Origin: Bacteroidales bacterium KHT7
GTDB lineage: Bacteria > Bacteroidota > Bacteroidia > Bacteroidales > Bacteroidaceae
Assembly: GCA_900102385.1 (NCBI GenBank)
Contig: FNBQ01000008.1
Location: forward strand, 26,536-90,535
DNA: 64,000 nucleotides
Direction: 5' to 3'
In this document: piece by piece, positions 36,178-44,384 of the stretch
Numbering within the stretch: position 1 is the stretch's first letter
How the letters are laid out: each line of letters begins with the position of its first letter
Made by a program: the position numbers and the translations under genes
The notes under the pieces: model-generated
Databases searched by the model: none
Seen by the model: only the letters and a program-made list of their open reading frames with translations
Told to the model about the DNA's origin: nothing

Positions 36178-37062
36178 TTAGTCGATAAACCTTTTTGTAA
36201 GAGGTGTGAACTCCTCAATGCGCCTGTCGCGGAGGAAAGGCCACCATCTTCTTACGTTTTCGCTGCGTTCAAGATCGATTTCTGTCAGAATGTCTTCTTC
36301 CTTGTCAGAAGATGCCTGAACGATGAATTCGCCTTGCGGACCGGCAACGAAACTGCTTCCCCAGAATTGGATTCCGTTTGTCTGTCCCGATGGGTCTGGT
36401 TCGTGACCAACGCGGTTCACGGTTATTACTGGCAGACCGTTGGCTACGGCATGACCGCGCTGAACGGTTATCCAAGCCTCGCGCTGACGGGCTTTCTCAT
36501 CGTCGGTGTCGCTGCTTTCCCAGCCAATGGCAGTTGGATAAATCAGAATCTCAGCACCCTGGAGAGCCATCAGTCTTGCTCCCTCCGGATACCACTGGTC
36601 CCAACAAACCTGCACGCCGAGTTTTCCGACAGATGTCTGGATAGGGTGGAAGCCCAAGTCGCCCGGTGTGAAATAGAACTTCTCGTAGTATGCAGGGTCG
36701 TCGGGAATGTGCATCTTGCGGTATTTTCCGGCGATGCTACCGTCCTTCTCGAAAACAACGGCTGTGTTATGATACAATCCTGCGGCGCGTTTCTCGAAAA
36801 GCGATGTAACGAGCACCACGCCGTTCTCCTTGGCAACCTTGCTATAAAACTCGGTATCCTTGCCCGGGATTGGCGATGCCAGATTGAATAAATCGACATT
36901 TTCAGTCTGACAGAAGTACAGGCTGTTGTGAAGTTCTTGCAAAACAACGAGTTGTGCGCCCTGTTGTGCAAGTTTTGCTATGCGTTGTGCAAGTCGGTTG
37001 CAGTTGTCTTCGACGTTTGCAGAATTGGCTTGCTGTATTATTCCTACTTTTAACTTGTTCAT
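36178..37062 (-). CDS. aguB: N-carbamoylputrescine amidohydrolase
   Basis: 294 aa nitrilase-superfamily enzyme. The catalytic triad is visible: Glu in LVVLQELHNS (about residue 43), Lys in YRKMHIPDDP (about 118) and Cys in VQVCWDQWYPEGAR (about 155). The last motif and KFYFTPGDLGF match the CPA group. It hydrolyses N-carbamoylputrescine to putrescine, CO2 and ammonia. It lies 10 bp after aguA, giving a two-step agmatine-to-putrescine operon. Confidence 0.94.
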   Translation of the reverse strand: MNKLKVGIIQQANSANVEDNCNRLAQRIAKLAQQGAQLVVLQELHNSLYFCQTENVDLFNLASPIPGKDTEFYSKVAKENGVVLVTSLFEKRAAGLYHNTAVVFEKDGSIAGKYRKMHIPDDPAYYEKFYFTPGDLGFHPIQTSVGKLGVQVCWDQWYPEGARLMALQGAEILIYPTAIGWESSDTDDEKARQREAWITVQRGHAVANGLPVITVNRVGHEPDPSGQTNGIQFWGSSFVAGPQGEFIVQASSDKEEDILTEIDLERSENVRRWWPFLRDRRIEEFTPLTKRFID

Positions 37063-37072
37063 TTTCTTTCGT

Positions 37073-38191
37073 TTATTGTATCAGAACTCCCTTCGGAAAT
37101 TGCATTGTGCAACAATGAAGTGAGCCGTGTTGTTTTATAAGAGGTGTGCAGTCGATGCCCACAATTTCGTATTCGGGAAATGCTTGCTGAAGCACCTCCT
37201 TTGCCTTTTCGTCATTATCTGGCTGATTATATGTAGGGTAGAGTACTGCCTTGTTTATAATCAGAAAGTTGGCGTATGTTGCAGGCAGTCTTTCGCCGTC
37301 GAACACAATTTCGTCTGCCATCGGCAGCGCGAGCAGTCTGTACGGATTGCCGTCGGATGTCTTGAACTGTTTCAACTGTTCTTCCATCTTGTTGAGTTCT
37401 TCGAAATGTTCATCGTCTTTGTCGGTGCATCTGACATAGACGATTGTATCGTTAGGGCAGAGACGTGCGAGTGTATCTATGTGACTGTCAGTATCATCGC
37501 CGCTAAGATATCCGTGGTCGAGCCACAGCACGCGCTCAACGCAGAAGTCGTGCTTCAGTCGGCTTTCAATCTGCTCTTTCGAGAGTGTGCTGTTTCTGTT
37601 TTCAGACAGAAGACATTCGCTTGTTACAAGCAGAGTGCCGCATCCGTCGCTTTCAATAGAGCCGCCTTCGAGAACAAAATCCTGATTGTTGCAGTATTTC
37701 CCCCAGAAAAATCCTTTATTATATAAGGTCTTGTTTATCTGATTGTCGAGGTTTGCGGCAAATTTCATTCCCCATCCGTTGAAGGTGTAGTCCATCAAAA
37801 GAGGTGATTCGTCGGAAATTACAGTTATAAAACCGTGGTCTCTTGCCCATGTGTCGTTTATAGGCATTTCGGCAAAAGTGATGTTTGCAAAAACGTGCGA
37901 AGGAAAAGTTGCGCTCAGTTCCGAGCGTACACTCTCGACGTCGGCTGCTACGATGAGCAGATGCTCGCGCGAGGCTATGTTGAAAGCCATCTTTTTGTAG
38001 CAATCCACCACCTCGTCCAATATATAGTTCCAGTCGGTATCTTTGTTAGGCCACGTTAACTGAACGCCGCTCTGCGGAAACCACTCGGCTGGCAGAAAAC
38101 GTTTGGGCTTAACGGTGTCTTCAACAATGTTAAACTTCAAAGTGCTTATTTTTGCAAAGTCATCTTCCTTTTTGCTATATGTAAGAGCCAT
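37073..38191 (-). CDS. aguA: Agmatine deiminase
   Basis: 372 aa from the ATG at 38191 (MALTYSKKEDD). A longer frame starts at 38212, but that ATG lies inside the promoter box (38210-38217), so the shorter start is chosen. Motifs: NDTWARDHGF, LEGGSIESDG, WLDHGYLSGDDTDSHID (His/Asp) and the catalytic-Cys region HGSLHCCTMQFP near the C-terminus. It converts agmatine to N-carbamoylputrescine and ammonia. First gene of the agu pair. Confidence 0.93.
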   Translation of the reverse strand: MALTYSKKEDDFAKISTLKFNIVEDTVKPKRFLPAEWFPQSGVQLTWPNKDTDWNYILDEVVDCYKKMAFNIASREHLLIVAADVESVRSELSATFPSHVFANITFAEMPINDTWARDHGFITVISDESPLLMDYTFNGWGMKFAANLDNQINKTLYNKGFFWGKYCNNQDFVLEGGSIESDGCGTLLVTSECLLSENRNSTLSKEQIESRLKHDFCVERVLWLDHGYLSGDDTDSHIDTLARLCPNDTIVYVRCTDKDDEHFEELNKMEEQLKQFKTSDGNPYRLLALPMADEIVFDGERLPATYANFLIINKAVLYPTYNQPDNDEKAKEVLQQAFPEYEIVGIDCTPLIKQHGSLHCCTMQFPKGVLIQ

Positions 38192-38209
38192 ATTTTGTTG
38201 TTTTGAGCA

Positions 38210-38217
38210 CAAAGATA
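38210..38217 (-). promoter_or_regulatory. -7 box of the aguA-aguB operon
   Basis: TATCTTTG on the minus strand, ending 18 nt before the ATG at 38191. It decides the aguA start. Confidence 0.65.
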
Positions 38218-38246
38218 ATGCTATTTTTTAAATGGTGCGAAAAAAA

Positions 38247-38278
38247 TTTGTTGTTTCAAAATAAAATGGTTACTTTTG
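38247..38278 (+). promoter_or_regulatory. Promoter of the Nif3-like gene
   Basis: TTTG (38247-38250), 20 nt, then TACTTTTG (38271-38278). The leader is about 60 nt and ends in AAGGAG 7 nt before the ATG, an uncommon clear Shine-Dalgarno for this phylum. Confidence 0.72.
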
Positions 38279-38342
38279 CGCCAAATTTAAGTGGAGGCAA
38301 TATCTTTATTGCTTTCGCGCGCTACAAATAAGGAGCGAATAA

Positions 38343-39122
38343 ATGATAATTAAGGAAATTGTGAATGCCCTTGAGAATTTCGCGCCTCTGCCATTGCAGG
38401 AAGACTATGATAATGCCGGCCTGCAAATCGGATTAACAGAGACGGAAGAAGTTACAGGGGTATTGTTGTGTTTGGACGTGACCGAACCCGTGATTCGGGA
38501 GGCGGTTGAGAAAAACTGCAACCTAATAATCTCGCATCATCCGCTGATTTTCAGAGGGGTGAAGCACATAACCGGCACAACGTATGTTGAACGCTGCATA
38601 GCTATGGCAATCCGTAACGGAATCTCAATTTATTCGGCACATACAAATCTCGATTCGGCAAAGAACGGGGTGATGTACAAAATGGCCGAAAAAATCGGAC
38701 TTGCCGATTGCGAGATTATCAACCCACGCTTTGCCGAGGGTTCTGGCGACGGACTGATTGGAAATCTTCCGACTCCGCTTTCGGCTGAAGATTTTGTGAG
38801 ATTTCTGAAACGTACGTTCAATGTAAAGGCTCTGGCGCACAACGCTTTCGGCGGAATGATAAGAAAGGTTGCCCTCTGCGGAGGAGCCGGCGCGTTCTTA
38901 ATTGGCGATGCGTTGAGAAGTGGGGCAGATGCCTTCGTCACGGGTGAGATAAAGTATCACGATTATTTCGGCTACGACGACAAAATGATGCTCTGCGCAC
39001 TCGGACACTACGAGAGCGAGCAGTTTACGACAGAAATATTTACATCAATTATAAAGGAAGTGGATACAAAAGTACCTGTCTTTGTGACAAATGTAAACAC
39101 TAATCCTATAATTTATTTATAA
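38343..39122 (+). CDS. Nif3-like dinuclear metal-centre protein
   Basis: 259 aa. Family motifs: NAGLQIG, metal-binding ISHHPLIFRGVKHI (about residues 60-73), YSAHTNLDSAKNGV, and the C-terminal ALGHYESEQ with a second metal ligand. These hexameric proteins bind two metal ions; proposed roles include GTP cyclohydrolase-like activity, and the cellular function is unsettled. The next gene begins one base after its stop, so they are coupled. Confidence 0.93.
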   Translation: MIIKEIVNALENFAPLPLQEDYDNAGLQIGLTETEEVTGVLLCLDVTEPVIREAVEKNCNLIISHHPLIFRGVKHITGTTYVERCIAMAIRNGISIYSAHTNLDSAKNGVMYKMAEKIGLADCEIINPRFAEGSGDGLIGNLPTPLSAEDFVRFLKRTFNVKALAHNAFGGMIRKVALCGGAGAFLIGDALRSGADAFVTGEIKYHDYFGYDDKMMLCALGHYESEQFTTEIFTSIIKEVDTKVPVFVTNVNTNPIIYL

Positions 39123-39123
39123 A

Positions 39124-39951
39124 ATGGCAAGAGAAAAGAAAGAGGCAGAAATGTCGGTAGAGGCAAGATTGAAAGCCTTGTATCAGTTGCAGACACTGTT
39201 GTCTGAGATTGACAAAATTAAAACTTTGCGTGGTGAACTTCCTCTTGAGGTTCAGGATCTTGAGGATGAAATCGAGGGTCTGAAGACTCGTATCGAAAAG
39301 GCTCAGAGCGACATCGAGGCATTGGACAATGCCATTAAGGACAAAGAGCATGCCATAGGCGAGAACGAGGCAATGATTGCCCGTTACAAGTCGCAGCTCG
39401 ACAATGTTCGCAACAACCGTGAGTACGATACTCTTAACAAGGAGATTGAGTTTACGGGTCTTGAAATTGAACTTTGCGAGAAGAAAATCAGAGAGGCAGG
39501 CCAGAGCATCGCTCAGAAGCAGGATGAAATCAGCCGAAGCAGCGCGCTTCTTGTTGAGCGCGAGAAGGATCTTGACGTAAAGCGTACCGAACTTGAGGAA
39601 ATCGTTGCCGAGACTAAGGCTGAGGAGGAGTCTCTCCGTGAGAAGGCTAAGAACCTCGAGGCTTCATTCGACGACTCTCGTCTGCTCACTGCTTTCAAGC
39701 GTATCCGCAAGAACAGCCGCAACGGTCTTGGTATTGTTTATGTTGAGCGTGATGCGTGCGGTGGTTGCTTCAACAAGATTCCGCCACAGCGTCAGTTGGA
39801 TATCCGTATGCGCAAGAAAATTATCGTTTGCGAGTATTGCGGTAGAATCATGATCGACCCAGAACTTGCTGGTGTTAAACTTGATACTGCATCGGCATCA
39901 GAGGAGAAGCCAAAGAAGAGAAGCATCCGTCGTCGTAAGACTGAGGAGTAA
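39124..39951 (+). CDS. Coiled-coil zinc-ribbon protein (zf-RING_7/C4 type)
   Basis: 275 aa. Residues about 5-190 form a long charged coiled coil (EIDKIKTLRGELPLEVQDLEDEIEG-like heptads). A C4 zinc ribbon follows: CGGCFNKIPPQ (about 212) and CEYCGRIMIDPEL (about 235). The end is a basic tail with RRRK. Family members occur next to nif3-like genes in many bacteria; a role in nucleic-acid or ribosome contacts has been suggested from structure. Function remains open. Confidence 0.9.
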   Translation: MAREKKEAEMSVEARLKALYQLQTLLSEIDKIKTLRGELPLEVQDLEDEIEGLKTRIEKAQSDIEALDNAIKDKEHAIGENEAMIARYKSQLDNVRNNREYDTLNKEIEFTGLEIELCEKKIREAGQSIAQKQDEISRSSALLVEREKDLDVKRTELEEIVAETKAEEESLREKAKNLEASFDDSRLLTAFKRIRKNSRNGLGIVYVERDACGGCFNKIPPQRQLDIRMRKKIIVCEYCGRIMIDPELAGVKLDTASASEEKPKKRSIRRRKTEE

Positions 39952-39978
39952 TTCTATCTCATTTCAAGAAATATTCAA

Positions 39979-40009
39979 GCCCCGCGACTTTTTAGTTGTG
40001 GGGCCTTTT
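39979..40009 (+). terminator. Terminator of the Nif3-like operon
   Basis: 10-bp stem GCCCCGCGAC / GTTGTGGGGC (one G-U pair), short T/A loop, then CTTTTT. Confidence 0.9.
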
Positions 40010-40039
40010 TGTGAAGTAGTAAAAAACTTCTGTGAAAAT

Positions 40040-40070
40040 TTTGCTGGCTGAAAATTATGGTGTATTTTTG
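40040..40070 (+). promoter_or_regulatory. Full consensus promoter of the small RNA
   Basis: TTTG (40040-40043), 19 nt, then TATTTTTG (40063-40070): an exact match to the spacing and sequence seen before rpsA. Confidence 0.82.
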
Positions 40071-40073
40071 GGA

Positions 40074-40183
40074 CATGGGAGATATGACCATTGAAACCAG
40101 CCCGCGAAGCTGGGTCCCCTTAGTCTTGATTTAGACTATTGGAGAATAGCCGGTGATTTTTTTCATTGGCTATTCGGCTTTTT
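40074..40183 (+). ncRNA. Small structured RNA (about 110 nt)
   Basis: It lies between an exact-consensus promoter and an intrinsic terminator. Three hairpins are visible: CCAGC / GCTGG (40097-40101 with 40109-40113, loop CCGCGAA), TAGTCT / AGACTA (40121-40126 with 40133-40138), and the terminator stem starting GAATAGCC / ending GGCTATTC (40144-40156 with 40163-40175) followed by GGCTTTTT. GGGA near the 5' end can pair with TCCC at about 40114-40117 around the first hairpin. No SRP, 6S, tmRNA or riboswitch signature was recognised. A 19-aa reading frame starts at its first bases (see next entry), so it may be dual-function. Confidence 0.68.
40075..40134 (+). CDS. Possible leaderless 19-aa microprotein within the small RNA
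   Basis: ATG at 40075 lies 5 nt after the -7 box, the same geometry as glf. The frame reads MGDMTIETSPRSWVPLVLI and stops at TAG. No homology is known to me, and a chance frame of this length is quite possible. Confidence 0.2.
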   Translation: MGDMTIETSPRSWVPLVLI

Positions 40184-40192
40184 AAGAAAATC

Positions 40193-40227
40193 GCGCATTT
40201 TTCGAGTGTAAAAGCCGAAAAATGCGC
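40193..40227 (-). terminator. Terminator of the HSDR_N-like gene
   Basis: Perfect 12-bp stem GCGCATTTTTCG / CGAAAAATGCGC with an 11-nt loop; followed on the minus strand by GATTTTCTT. Confidence 0.75.
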
Positions 40228-40257
40228 AATTTCGTCTGAATGTAAACTTTTGTAAAG

Positions 40258-40707
40258 TCATAATTCTTCGTAAAAAGGAATATCTTTTACAAAGGTAAAT
40301 TGTTGTGTCTCAGGATGTAAATAGCAGCAATAATGTTGTAAACCGTTGCTTACAATCAGCCATTTTACTTTTAAAACAAAGTTGTACGAACATATCTGCT
40401 GAAAAACCTGCTGAGTAATCGGCACGGTTGCCGCCTTGTATTCGATAATCATCCTTGGCTGCAATTTTGTGTCGTACAAGACCGAATCACATCGGCGCGT
40501 CATGCCGTTAAGCGTTATCGCCATCTCGTTTGCCATTAGTGCGGCAGGGTAGCCTTTGTGCTCAATCAGATAATGAACGAAATGCTGTCTTACCCATTCT
40601 TCCGGAGTCAGTGCCACATATTTTTTTCTTATAACATCGAAAATCGCAGGCTTGCCGTTCTGCTTTATCACTTTGTATTTAAAAGGTGGAAGATTGAGTT
40701 GCTTCAT
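40258..40707 (-). CDS. Small HsdR N-terminal-like (HSDR_N_2) protein
   Basis: 149 aa. It looks like a stand-alone PD-(D/E)xK-type fold related to the N-terminus of type I restriction HsdR: TPEEWVRQHFVHYLI, ANEMAI, RCDSVLYD (Asp), MIIEYKA (Glu-x-Lys) and a C-terminal WLIVSNGLQHYCCYL. In Bacteroidetes this small gene is commonly found divergent from holA, as here, rather than in RM loci. Its role is unknown; nuclease activity is not shown. No hsdM or hsdS is nearby (the RM operon is 25 kb away). Confidence 0.85.
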   Translation of the reverse strand: MKQLNLPPFKYKVIKQNGKPAIFDVIRKKYVALTPEEWVRQHFVHYLIEHKGYPAALMANEMAITLNGMTRRCDSVLYDTKLQPRMIIEYKAATVPITQQVFQQICSYNFVLKVKWLIVSNGLQHYCCYLHPETQQFTFVKDIPFYEEL

Positions 40708-40756
40708 AAGAATTTTTTGTGTATGTTTGCATTTCTAATTTTTCGTGGCAAAAATA
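40699..40756. promoter_or_regulatory. Overlapping divergent promoters of holA and the HSDR_N-like gene
   Basis: Plus strand: TTG (40699-40701), 20 nt, TATGTTTG (40722-40729) for holA. Minus strand: TATTTTTG at 40756-40749 for the HSDR_N-like gene. Confidence 0.55.
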
Positions 40757-40771
40757 CGCATAAATTACAAA

Positions 40772-41806
40772 ATGGCAAAGGATATAACATATCAAGAAAT
40801 AATAAAGGATGTTAAAGACGGCAACTTTGCGCCAATCTATTTTCTGATGGGAGAAGAGCCTTACTATATCGACCGCATCTCCGACTATATAATGGATGTG
40901 GCGCAGAAACCAGAGGACAGGGAATTTAATCTCACCATCGTCTATGGCACGCAGGAAACTCAGATTGGCGATGTTATAAACGCCTGCAAACGCTATCCGA
41001 TGATGGCAGAACGGCAGGTGGTCGTGCTTCGCGAAGCCCAGAATGTTAAGGATATCGAAGCACTCGAATTTTATCTGCAAAAGCCAATGCCAAGCACCGT
41101 TCTTATTGTGTGCATGAAGGGTAAGAGTTTGGACAGAAGAAAGAAACTGGCTCCGATAATTGCAAAGGTTGGCGTGCTGTACGAATCAAGGAAACTCTAC
41201 GACAATCAACTTCCCGATTTTGTGAAGGGATGCTGTCAGCGTCGCAAGGTTCAGATTGATGCGCAGGCTCTGAATCTGATGTGCGAATATGTTGGAAATG
41301 ACCTTAATCGCATGGACGGCGAGATTGAAAAACTTGCATTGACAATGCCGTCTGGCAGAAATATTATTCGTCCCGAAGATGTAGAAAAGAACATTGGCAT
41401 AAGTAAGGAATTTAACGTCTTTGAACTGCGTGATGCTCTCATTAATAAAGATGTATTGAAGGCTAACAGAATTGTAAACTATTTCGAGGCTAATCCGAAA
41501 TCCAATCCGTTGGTTCTTACAATCGGAGCACTGTATTCGTACTTCTCAAATTTGATGGTTGCCTATTATGCGCCGCAAAAAACAGAGGCTGGAATTGCAC
41601 AATTTTTAGACATTAAGGGTGCGCCCGGTCAGATACGCTATAGGGTAGAACCATACCTGAAAGGGATGAGGGCTTTCAATGGTGTTAAGTGTATGAATAT
41701 AATTGGTGGCTTGAGGGCAACGGATGCAAAATCGAAAGGCGTAGGGAATGGTGGTGCTTCAGATTCCGACCTTCTGCGCGAACTTGTTTATTATATTCTG
41801 CATTAG
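40772..41806 (+). CDS. holA: DNA polymerase III subunit delta
   Basis: 344 aa from ATG 40772 (MAKDITYQEII); a GTG at 40745 in frame lies in the promoter region and is rejected. HolA pattern: FAPIYFLMGEEPYYIDRISDYI at the N-terminus, QVVVLREAQ, KGKSLDRRKKL, VGNDLNRMDGEIEKL and the C-terminal collar domain. It is the clamp-loader subunit that opens the beta clamp. Monocistronic with a terminator at 41872. Confidence 0.93.
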   Translation: MAKDITYQEIIKDVKDGNFAPIYFLMGEEPYYIDRISDYIMDVAQKPEDREFNLTIVYGTQETQIGDVINACKRYPMMAERQVVVLREAQNVKDIEALEFYLQKPMPSTVLIVCMKGKSLDRRKKLAPIIAKVGVLYESRKLYDNQLPDFVKGCCQRRKVQIDAQALNLMCEYVGNDLNRMDGEIEKLALTMPSGRNIIRPEDVEKNIGISKEFNVFELRDALINKDVLKANRIVNYFEANPKSNPLVLTIGALYSYFSNLMVAYYAPQKTEAGIAQFLDIKGAPGQIRYRVEPYLKGMRAFNGVKCMNIIGGLRATDAKSKGVGNGGASDSDLLRELVYYILH

Positions 41807-41871
41807 TTTTTGGTGTCGTTATCTTAGTGTAAAATTTCGTAATCTCTATTTCGGGGAAAAATCCGAACAAG

Positions 41872-41915
41872 AATCTCTGCCTGTATTTTGATGAATATTG
41901 GCAGAGATTTTTCTT
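41872..41915 (+). terminator. Terminator of holA
   Basis: Perfect 10-bp stem AATCTCTGCC (41872-41881) / GGCAGAGATT (41900-41909), then TTTCTTTT. Confidence 0.88.
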
Positions 41916-42206
41916 TTGTTCGTTCTGAAGAGTTGAACAAATGTAAAATCTGTATTTCTGTGCTCCGAAAATGTGATTTTCGGGATGTTTTATGGTGGGG
42001 AAGTCGTAAATTCTGCTTAAAAATGATTCTGTTTTAGTCTATTTTGAGGATTTGGATAGGTGGCTAAAAATGTGCTTAAAATACTATTCTGTAACGGATT
42101 TCTGTAAATTCAACATGCATGAGATTTTAAAATTTGAAGTCGGAATGAACGGGTGTTCGGATTTTTCAAAATTTTAATAATCTGATGAGTTTTGATTATT
42201 TAAATT

Positions 42207-42725
42207 TATATTTGTAAAGTTGTAATAGTGTTATGTTACATTTATTAAATGTTTATATGATTAACAAATGTAAACAATAAAGAATTGAATCGCACTTTTT
42301 GTAATATTACAGATGTAAAATACATTAAGCTTTTATATTAATTCACATTAATAAACATAAGTAAATTTATATTTATACATATTTTTTCGACGCTTGTAAT
42401 TCGCTGAATTATATTAAAATAATCTGTTTTATTAGTCTGTTTTAAGTGCTAAATACTTGTAAATTATTCATTTTGGTTTATATTGCTTGTAAAATTGGGA
42501 TAAAATGACTTTTTATACATCTGTAACATCTTAATTATGTGTGTTATACATATTATTTAAGGTCTTATACATCAATGTAATTTACAAAACTATAGCTTGC
42601 TATTTTACATCCGTAAACACATAAAGTAAAAAATAAAATAATACATTTGTAAATAATGTAAATTTGACATAAATTTATACATGTAAAATTTTGTCAAGTT
42701 GTAAATTATACTTACTTTTGTAAAG
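42207..42725. promoter_or_regulatory. Dense array of TTACA/TGTAA operator-like sites
   Basis: In the gene-free, very AT-rich stretch 41916-42747, TGTAA or TTACA half-sites recur at least 15 times. Several form inverted repeats: TTACAGATGTAA (42307-42318), TACATCTGTA (42516-42525), TACATCAATGTA (42568-42579), TTTACATCCGTAAA (42604-42617), TACATTTGTA (42642-42651) and TACATGTA (42678-42685). The last copies overlap the promoter of the HTH gene at 42748. Confidence 0.7.
42690..42720 (+). promoter_or_regulatory. Promoter of the HTH regulator gene
   Basis: TTTG (42690-42693), 19 nt, then TACTTTTG (42713-42720). TGTAA sites lie between and on the two boxes, as expected for autoregulation. Confidence 0.72.
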
Positions 42726-42747
42726 TTTTTCAAAAATACAGTAAAAA

Positions 42748-43455
42748 ATGAAGGATCGCATAAACCACATAATGCAAGTAAAGGGTTTGAGCCCTAAAAG
42801 TTTTGCCGAGGCAATTGGAATTTCTCAGGCAAGTTTGTCTCATATACTTTCTGGGCGTAACAACGCTACCCTACCCATAGTCCAGAAAATATTGAAGCGT
42901 TTTCCTGACGTAACATTCGATTGGTTGGTTGAGGGCACAGGAGAATATGCTGCCGCATCCGGAAATCTGCTTAACGCAGATACATATAATAATGGTGCAA
43001 ATTCGTCGACCCCTGACGGGGATAATACACCTTATTGTATAAATCCGGTAAACGACAGCATACGTAATGGTGTCTCGCAATCACTTTTCGAGGCTGCGCC
43101 AGAGGCGCAGATATCAGACAGTACTTACCAACAGTCTGGTTCGTCATCGCTTATTAACGATACGAAGTCTGCACAGCAGACCAATGCTTATTCACCTCAA
43201 CTTAGCGATGTGTTCGCTGGTGGTCAAAAAACGATAGCTGGTATTAATCAGCAGGAATCAAAAAAACAAAAAATATACAATAACTATTCGGCTGCTTCGC
43301 AGCATAACCAGCAAGGGGAACCGACGAAGAAAAACGGAACTGAGCCGTTGAATGTGCAGAACATCAATCCTAAGCAGTTCCTCAGGCAGATTACTGAGAT
43401 TCGCGTATTTTTCGACGACGGAACTTATCAGATTCTGTATCCGGGAAATCATTGA
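42748..43455 (+). CDS. HTH (Xre/Cro-type) transcriptional regulator
   Basis: 235 aa. Residues about 1-65 are a lambda-repressor-like helix-turn-helix (RINHIMQVKGLSPKSFAEAIGISQASLSHILSGRNNATLPIVQKILKRFPDVTFDWLVEGTGEY). A long Asn/Ser/Gln-rich linker (about 70-205) leads to a short conserved C-terminus, FLRQITEIRVFFDDGTYQILYPG. No LexA-type protease motif. This architecture is common in Bacteroidetes and of unknown target. The operator-like array upstream suggests that it, or a paralogue, binds TTACA-N2-TGTAA; this is inferred. Confidence 0.87.
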   Translation: MKDRINHIMQVKGLSPKSFAEAIGISQASLSHILSGRNNATLPIVQKILKRFPDVTFDWLVEGTGEYAAASGNLLNADTYNNGANSSTPDGDNTPYCINPVNDSIRNGVSQSLFEAAPEAQISDSTYQQSGSSSLINDTKSAQQTNAYSPQLSDVFAGGQKTIAGINQQESKKQKIYNNYSAASQHNQQGEPTKKNGTEPLNVQNINPKQFLRQITEIRVFFDDGTYQILYPGNH

Positions 43456-43503
43456 TATTTGTCGCTTCAAAAAAAGACGTAACACGAAAATGAAAAATAT
43501 CTG

Positions 43504-43553
43504 TGCACTTGTTTGGCTATATTTGTAAAGCAAAAACAAGTGCGCTTTTTTTG
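43504..43553 (+). terminator. Terminator of the HTH gene
   Basis: Perfect 10-bp stem GCACTTGTTT (43504-43513) / AAACAAGTGC (43534-43543), then GCTTTTTTT. Confidence 0.85.
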
Positions 43554-43580
43554 TACTACGCGTTAATTGTAATATCTTTG
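43550..43580 (+). promoter_or_regulatory. Promoter of pyrK-pyrD
   Basis: TTTG (43550-43553), 19 nt, then TATCTTTG (43573-43580). Its -33 element is the tail of the preceding terminator. Confidence 0.78.
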
Positions 43581-43607
43581 CAACCAGCAAAATTAAACAA
43601 ACTTTTT

Positions 43608-44384
43608 ATGGTAAAGAAACACATTCTCGATCTGAAGGTTTCTGCTAATATTAAGATGAACGACAAGTTTATTTTACTAAAGTTGACTTCAGGTGATAAG
43701 TTGCCGGAGATGCTGCCGGGGCAGTTTGTCGAGGTACGGATTGATGGCAACAGCGATGTATTTTTGCGTCGTCCAATCTCTATAAATTTTGTCGACGAGG
43801 AGACAAATGAACTGTGGCTTCTTATTCAGTTGGTCGGCAAGGGAACACGAACACTTGCAAAATTGAGCGAAGGCGATACGGTAAACGTTGTTCTTCCGCT
43901 TGGAAACGGATTTTCGCCAGTTGTCGAGGGCGAGCAAGTTTTGCTTATCGGCGGCGGTGCCGGAACTGCACCTCTTTTATTATATGGCAAGAGACTTGTT
44001 GAAGGCGGTGCTGTTCCAACCTTCCTGCTTGGAGCACGTTCGGCTGCCGATGTTCTCGAACTCGACGAATTCAAGAAATACGGCAACGTATACGTCACTA
44101 CCGAGGATGGCTCGCTTGGCGAGAAGGGCTTTGTTACGAATCATTCAATTTTGGAAAGCCAGAAATTCACTCGTATATCGACCTGCGGACCAAAGCCAAT
44201 GATGGTTTCGGTGGCAAAATATGCCAAGGCTAACGGAGTTCAGTGCGAGGCATCGCTCGAGAATATGATGGCGTGCGGATTGGGCGCGTGCCTGTGTTGT
44301 GTTGAGAATACTACTGAAGGACATCTGTGCGTATGTAAAGACGGTCCTGTTTTTAATATCGAAAAACTACTATGGCAGATTTAA
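43608..44384 (+). CDS. pyrK: Dihydroorotate dehydrogenase B, electron-transfer subunit
   Basis: 258 aa from ATG 43608 ([17 protein letters not shown]); a longer frame from 43503 runs through the promoter and is rejected. FAD domain with FLRRPISI (about residues 46-53), NAD-binding [10 protein letters not shown] (about 108-117), and a C-terminal 2Fe-2S site with clustered cysteines [17 protein letters not shown]. It passes electrons between NAD and the catalytic PyrD subunit in UMP synthesis. Overlaps pyrD by 13 nt. Confidence 0.95.
   Translation: MVKKHILDLKVSANIKMNDKFILLKLTSGDKLPEMLPGQFVEVRIDGNSDVFLRRPISINFVDEETNELWLLIQLVGKGTRTLAKLSEGDTVNVVLPLGNGFSPVVEGEQVLLIGGGAGTAPLLLYGKRLVEGGAVPTFLLGARSAADVLELDEFKKYGNVYVTTEDGSLGEKGFVTNHSILESQKFTRISTCGPKPMMVSVAKYAKANGVQCEASLENMMACGLGACLCCVENTTEGHLCVCKDGPVFNIEKLLWQI

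Noticed and set aside
40074..40183. 4.5S/SRP RNA or 6S RNA
   Set aside because: No GGAA-tetraloop/AGCAG core of SRP RNA and no single long bulged hairpin of 6S RNA.
42207..42725. Chromosomal origin of replication
   Set aside because: AT-rich with many short repeats, but no DnaA boxes (TTATCCACA) and no dnaA nearby; the sites point to an operator array.
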